Assembly: GCA_023251595.1 (NCBI GenBank)
Contig: JAHEYM010000097.1
Span: 1 to 10,677 of the forward strand
Length of the DNA: 10,677 nucleotides
Reading direction: 5' to 3'
DNA from: Bacteroidota bacterium
GTDB taxonomy: Bacteria > Bacteroidota > Bacteroidia > AKYH767-A > JABDAW01
Part shown: one piece after another, positions 7,593 through 10,677 of the stretch
Layout: each line of letters begins with the position of its first letter
Numbering within the stretch: the stretch's first letter is position 1
Notes under the pieces: generated by a model
Databases searched by the model: none
What the model saw: the letters and a program-made list of their open reading frames with translations, nothing else
Told to the model about the DNA's origin: nothing
Position numbers and translations under genes: made by a program

Positions 7593-9194
7593 ATGAAATT
7601 TTTGTATCGTATCAGCCTCTCATTATTGAGTGCTGTACTTCTTTCACTTGCCTGGCCTGTGGGCGGATTTTCTCCCTTGCTATTTATTGGATTTATTCCA
7701 ATATTTTTTTTGGGTGAAAACATTATTGAACACGAAACACGCCGAAAAGGCACAAAGTTTTTTTTCTATTCCTGGGTTTGTTTTATTCTTTGGAATGTAG
7801 CTGATACGTACTGGGTTTACTTCTCCACAGACGTTGGTGGAATTCTCGCGTTCTTTTTTAATTCCCTTTTTATGGCAATCGTAATGCAATCTCTTTTTAT
7901 TACCCGTAAAAGATTGGGAAAGATTTGGTCCTATATTGCACTCGTCGCATGCTGGACCTCCTTTGAAATGCTTCACCTGAGCTGGCAGCTTTCATGGCCA
8001 TGGCTCACACTTGGTAACGGTTTCGCAGCAACAACTTCCTGGGTTCAATGGTACGAATACACGGGTGTGCTTGGTGGCACAATCTGGATATGGACTATTA
8101 ATATTCTTTTATTCTTCACAATTAAATCTTGTATCAACGTCGGAACAAAAGATAAAAAATCCATAAAACTCGGTTCAGTTTCTGGTATTCTAATTTTTAT
8201 TCCGATTATTTTTTCAATCATTGTCTATCACGCGTACACAGAAAAAAAGAATGGCGTTAACATAGTTGTCGTTCAGCCGAATATTGATCCTTATAACGAA
8301 AAATTTTCAGGGAATAACCTCGAGCAATTACAGAAAATGCTTGACCTTGCTTCACAAAAAGTTGACAGCACGACTGATTATCTTATATTCCCGGAAACGG
8401 CTTTGCAAGAAGGGATTTGCGAGAATGCGCTTGATAGTTCGAGAAGTCTGCGGATGCTGCAGTCTTTTCGCTCCGATTATCCAAGACTGAAAATTATCAC
8501 AGGAATTTCCTCATTCAAAAAATTTCCCCCTGATCATAAACCATCAGAAACTGCGAAATGGGGAACTGACAGTAGTTATTATTATGATATATATAATGCC
8601 GCAGTCCAAATTGACGAACAAAATAAATTTACTGTTTATCACAAATCCAAATTAGTTCCGGGCGTCGAAAAATTACCTTATCCGGCTATTTTCGGAAGCC
8701 TCGAAAAATATGCTATTTCACTCGGTGGCATGTCGGGCAGCTACGGAATTCAGGAGAACAGAACACCTTTCTCTTCAGCAAAAACAAAGAACAAAATTGC
8801 TCCCGCTATTTGCTACGAATCAATCTATGGAGATTTCATGAGCGGATATATGACCAATGATGCGGATCTGATCTGTATAATGACAAACGATGGATGGTGG
8901 CGCGATTCACCCGGTTATAAGCAACACTGTATATATGGATCACTCCTTGCCATCGAATTCAGACGCAGCATCGCGCGCTCAGCGAATACAGGTATTTCGT
9001 GTTTTATAAATCAGCGTGGTGATATTTCCCAAAAAACAAATTGGTGGGTTCCTGCAGTTATAAAAGAAACCATTAATGCGAACGACACCGTAACGTTCTA
9101 TGCCCGTCATGGTGATTTTTTTGGATGGATCATGTTTTTGACGGCAACAATACTAATAATACTTGCTCTCTTAAAAAGAATTTTTAATAAATAA
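7593..9194 (+). CDS. lnt: apolipoprotein N-acyltransferase
   Basis: A 533-residue inner-membrane enzyme that moves an acyl chain from phospholipid to the alpha-amino group of the diacylglyceryl-cysteine of lipoproteins, the last step of lipoprotein maturation. Membrane helices fill the N-terminal ~220 residues (SLAWPVGGFSP near the start; WPWLTLGNG further on). A periplasmic nitrilase-fold domain follows with the catalytic triad in its usual motifs: Glu268 in FPETAL, Lys351 in YHKSKLVP and Cys407 in ICYES. Glu359 in VEKLP matches the fourth conserved acidic residue (E343 in E. coli). Numbers are counted from the ATG. A last helix (WIMFLTATILIILALL) precedes a basic tail, and the length is normal for the family. 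The frame also offers a TTG two codons earlier (7587); the ATG at 7593 is preferred because the protein then starts MKFLYR and no ribosome site favours the TTG. It lies 24 bases after porU2 and is probably cotranscribed. Confidence 0.93.
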   Translation: MKFLYRISLSLLSAVLLSLAWPVGGFSPLLFIGFIPIFFLGENIIEHETRRKGTKFFFYSWVCFILWNVADTYWVYFSTDVGGILAFFFNSLFMAIVMQSLFITRKRLGKIWSYIALVACWTSFEMLHLSWQLSWPWLTLGNGFAATTSWVQWYEYTGVLGGTIWIWTINILLFFTIKSCINVGTKDKKSIKLGSVSGILIFIPIIFSIIVYHAYTEKKNGVNIVVVQPNIDPYNEKFSGNNLEQLQKMLDLASQKVDSTTDYLIFPETALQEGICENALDSSRSLRMLQSFRSDYPRLKIITGISSFKKFPPDHKPSETAKWGTDSSYYYDIYNAAVQIDEQNKFTVYHKSKLVPGVEKLPYPAIFGSLEKYAISLGGMSGSYGIQENRTPFSSAKTKNKIAPAICYESIYGDFMSGYMTNDADLICIMTNDGWWRDSPGYKQHCIYGSLLAIEFRRSIARSANTGISCFINQRGDISQKTNWWVPAVIKETINANDTVTFYARHGDFFGWIMFLTATILIILALLKRIFNK

Positions 9195-9208
9195 ATTTAT
9201 ATAAAATA

Positions 9209-9240
9209 AAACGGGGAACGACATGAGCAGCTCCCCGTTT
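9209..9240. terminator. bidirectional hairpin terminator between converging genes
   Basis: AAACGGGGA at 9209-9217 pairs perfectly with TCCCCGTTT at 9232-9240, giving a 9-base-pair stem with a 14-base loop. It sits 14 bases after the lnt stop and 21 bases past the stop of the minus-strand secreted-protein gene. Read on the minus strand, the stem runs straight into a T-rich tract (GTTTTATTTTATATAAATTT). On the plus strand the downstream run is weaker (TTTCTGATTTAATTTATTT). A shared rho-independent terminator for both transcripts is likely. Confidence 0.75.
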
Positions 9241-9261
9241 CTGATTTAATTTATTTCACAA

Positions 9262-10608
9262 TTAATAAACGATCTTTTTATTATAAGTCTTTCTCCCTCC
9301 GACAACCGAAACCATGTACACTCCTTTTGACAAGGAAGAAGCGTCAAACGAAATAACATTCAACCCGTCTCTTGTTTCTAAATTGTGTGATGCGATTTGT
9401 TTTCCTAAAATGTCATACAAACTCACTTCGAGACTTTCTTTTACTTTGTCATTCAGAATCACATTTATAGAATTCTCATCATAATTGTTATATACATTGA
9501 TGATGTCGATTGTTCCCGCTCCAATCATTACAGGTACAAGACCTGTTCTCACCGTTGTCCCGTCAAAATCTGTTTGACTCAGTCTATAGTATGACAAACC
9601 AATAAGAGGATCATTATCAATGGAGTGATAACTTCTCATTAAATTACTGTTTCCTCCACCTAAGACATGAGAGATAAAGTCAAAATCCTGATTGTTTCTA
9701 GTTCTTTCAACCGTGAAGAAATCGTTATTGATTTCTGTTGCCGTTTTCCAATCCAGATCGACCGTATGACCATTATATACAGCATCAAATGTGAGTAATT
9801 GAATAGGTAGAGGAACAGAATTCGCAACTAAAGTCCATGGTGAAAAACTTGACTCGTTTGCTACGGTAACAGTTCCAACGCCTGTTGTCACTCCCGCTCC
9901 TGAACCAACAGGTACATTCCATTGGGTTCCATCCCAATGCTGAGCTGATAATGTTCCGGTGCTATACAAAGCATTCAGTGTGTTTTCCACACCCCTATAA
10001 CTGAAAGTCAGATTCGCATTAATCACAGCTCCGCCAACATCAATATCCCACCATCTGTCAACGACCGCTCCAATGGAGCCGTCGCCACCTAGCGGATAAT
10101 CATACATATTGGTCACTGCCGCCACACTGCTTGCTCCCGGCCAGGGAGTGTTGTCTGAACCCGCTGTGGCACGTGTTGATACTGTCACATCACCCGTACC
10201 GGCGGTTTTATCAAAAGTGAAAGGAATTTTAGAACCTGCAACACCGAATGGAAAAACGTACGTGCCGATTAATCCGCCGGTAGCCCATTTCACCTTGCTT
10301 GGATTTACTGCAGCATTGGTTTCGCTCAAAATATATCCGTTGGTGGAAGAAATTCCGGTCGTAGCTGTATTATTGATGGTTAATTTATGACTGTTCAGAT
10401 CCAGCACTCCTCCCGTCAGGGTAAGGGTTCCCGTCGCATTGAGTGAAATATCCATCCCAATTTGTACCATTGGATTCGTATTCGAGACTATGAGATTATT
10501 GAACGTTGTTCCGGTTCCGCTAATCGTTTGTGTGCCTCCCGCCTTCTTGAATGTCAAACTTCCTGTTCCAAACATGTATGTACCGTTATTGATCCAGTTT
10601 CCATACAA
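9262..10608 (-). CDS. secreted beta-rich protein with T9SS type A C-terminal sorting domain, N-terminally incomplete
   Basis: The minus-strand frame ends at TAA 9264-9262. The last ~75 residues are a T9SS type A sorting domain (SLYDILGKQIASHNLE, then LSKGVYMVSV and KKIVY at the end), which directs export through the T9SS and is normally removed by PorU. Before it lies a fibronectin-like module common in Bacteroidota surface proteins (LPIQLLTFDA, DLDWKTATEINNDFFTVER, SYYRLSQTDFDG). Residues 1-100 are Gly/Thr/Asn-rich strand repeats (TLTLTGGVLDL), and 110-260 form a beta-rich region with VVDRWWDID and SSFSPWTL. No signal peptide is present. The start at 10608 is a TTG, and upstream codons to 10620 (YNLDLYG) still read like this protein, but from 10620 the sequence becomes an inverted copy of the gene's own interior and hits TAA at 10641-10639. 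The true N-terminus is therefore missing. It is probably a T9SS cargo or adhesin-like surface protein; ligand or activity unknown. Confidence 0.8.
   Translation of the reverse strand: MYGNWINNGTYMFGTGSLTFKKAGGTQTISGTGTTFNNLIVSNTNPMVQIGMDISLNATGTLTLTGGVLDLNSHKLTINNTATTGISSTNGYILSETNAAVNPSKVKWATGGLIGTYVFPFGVAGSKIPFTFDKTAGTGDVTVSTRATAGSDNTPWPGASSVAAVTNMYDYPLGGDGSIGAVVDRWWDIDVGGAVINANLTFSYRGVENTLNALYSTGTLSAQHWDGTQWNVPVGSGAGVTTGVGTVTVANESSFSPWTLVANSVPLPIQLLTFDAVYNGHTVDLDWKTATEINNDFFTVERTRNNQDFDFISHVLGGGNSNLMRSYHSIDNDPLIGLSYYRLSQTDFDGTTVRTGLVPVMIGAGTIDIINVYNNYDENSINVILNDKVKESLEVSLYDILGKQIASHNLETRDGLNVISFDASSLSKGVYMVSVVGGRKTYNKKIVY
9962..10019 (+). repeat. left copy of a 58-base perfect inverted repeat
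   Basis: These 58 bases are the exact reverse complement of 10620-10677; I compared them base by base. Matching stops at 10020 against 10619. The left copy lies inside the secreted-protein gene and encodes, on the minus strand, about residues 198-216 (ANLTFSYRGVENTLNALYS). Confidence 0.97.
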
Positions 10609-10619
10609 ATCCAGATTAT

Positions 10620-10677
10620 ATGCGAATCTGACTTTCAGTTATAGGGGTGTGGAAAACACACTGAATGCTTTGTATAG
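10620..10677 (-). repeat. right copy of the 58-base perfect inverted repeat, reaching the window edge
   Basis: Exact reverse complement of 9962-10019, ending at the last base of the window, so its true outer limit is unknown. In the frame of the minus-strand gene it introduces a stop (TAA, 10641-10639). On the plus strand it encodes the same peptide as the left copy (ANLTFSYRG...). The intervening unique segment is 600 bases. Confidence 0.97.

Noticed and set aside
10109..10390. 93-codon plus-strand open frame opposite the T9SS cargo gene
   Set aside because: The Val/Pro/Ala-rich product mirrors the Gly/Thr-rich coding strand beneath it; a composition shadow.
10020..10619. Phase-variable invertible segment between the 58-base repeats
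   Set aside because: Not accepted as a feature: no recombinase gene is in the window, the flipped frame meets a TGA after about 95 codons, and the right repeat coincides with the sequence end. The repeat itself is kept as a finding.
10574..10677. Plus-strand frame from ATG 10574 running off the right edge and encoding the cargo peptide ANLTFSYRG in the inverted repeat
   Set aside because: The codons before the repeat (MYVPLLIQFPYKSRLY) are antisense to the cargo gene and show no signal peptide. The frame is open only because the repeat is inverted, so it is not called as a gene.

Overview
The window looks like a piece of a Bacteroidota chromosome, probably a short contig from an uncultured member. 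Three things point there: type IX secretion system (T9SS) proteins, a T9SS type A sorting domain on a secreted protein, and AT-rich genes whose starts lack obvious Shine-Dalgarno sites. No tRNA, rRNA, CRISPR array, transposase or phage gene is visible, and no gene-free stretch exceeds about 165 bases.

Layout from left to right. (1) Bases 1-1138, minus strand: the first 379 codons of a multi-membrane-spanning GT-C type glycosyltransferase, cut off by the left edge. (2) Bases 1139-1302: a divergent promoter region. (3) Bases 1303-9194, plus strand: a compact three-gene cluster. It holds a PorV/PorQ-family outer-membrane barrel, a 1721-residue C25-family PorU2-type putative sortase whose start overlaps the barrel gene's stop (ATGA), and after a short gap apolipoprotein N-acyltransferase (lnt). 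(4) Bases 9209-9240: a hairpin that can serve as terminator for both converging transcripts. (5) From about 10638 down to 9262, minus strand: the C-terminal part of a secreted, beta-rich protein ending in a T9SS type A sorting domain. Its 5' end is broken.

The genes share a theme of cell-envelope export. A T9SS cargo carries a C-terminal sorting signal, crosses the outer membrane, is carried by a PorV-like barrel and is processed by a PorU-like cysteine peptidase. Lnt completes lipoprotein acylation in the inner membrane, and the glycosyltransferase probably modifies surface glycans or lipids. That these particular genes work together is inference from proximity and family knowledge.

The most unusual structural feature is a perfect 58-base inverted repeat (9962-10019 and 10620-10677). 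Its right copy ends exactly at the last base of the window and breaks the reading frame of the secreted-protein gene. It may be a real rearrangement, or a chimeric or fold-back contig end; the artefact is the more likely reading. No clearly undescribed system was found.
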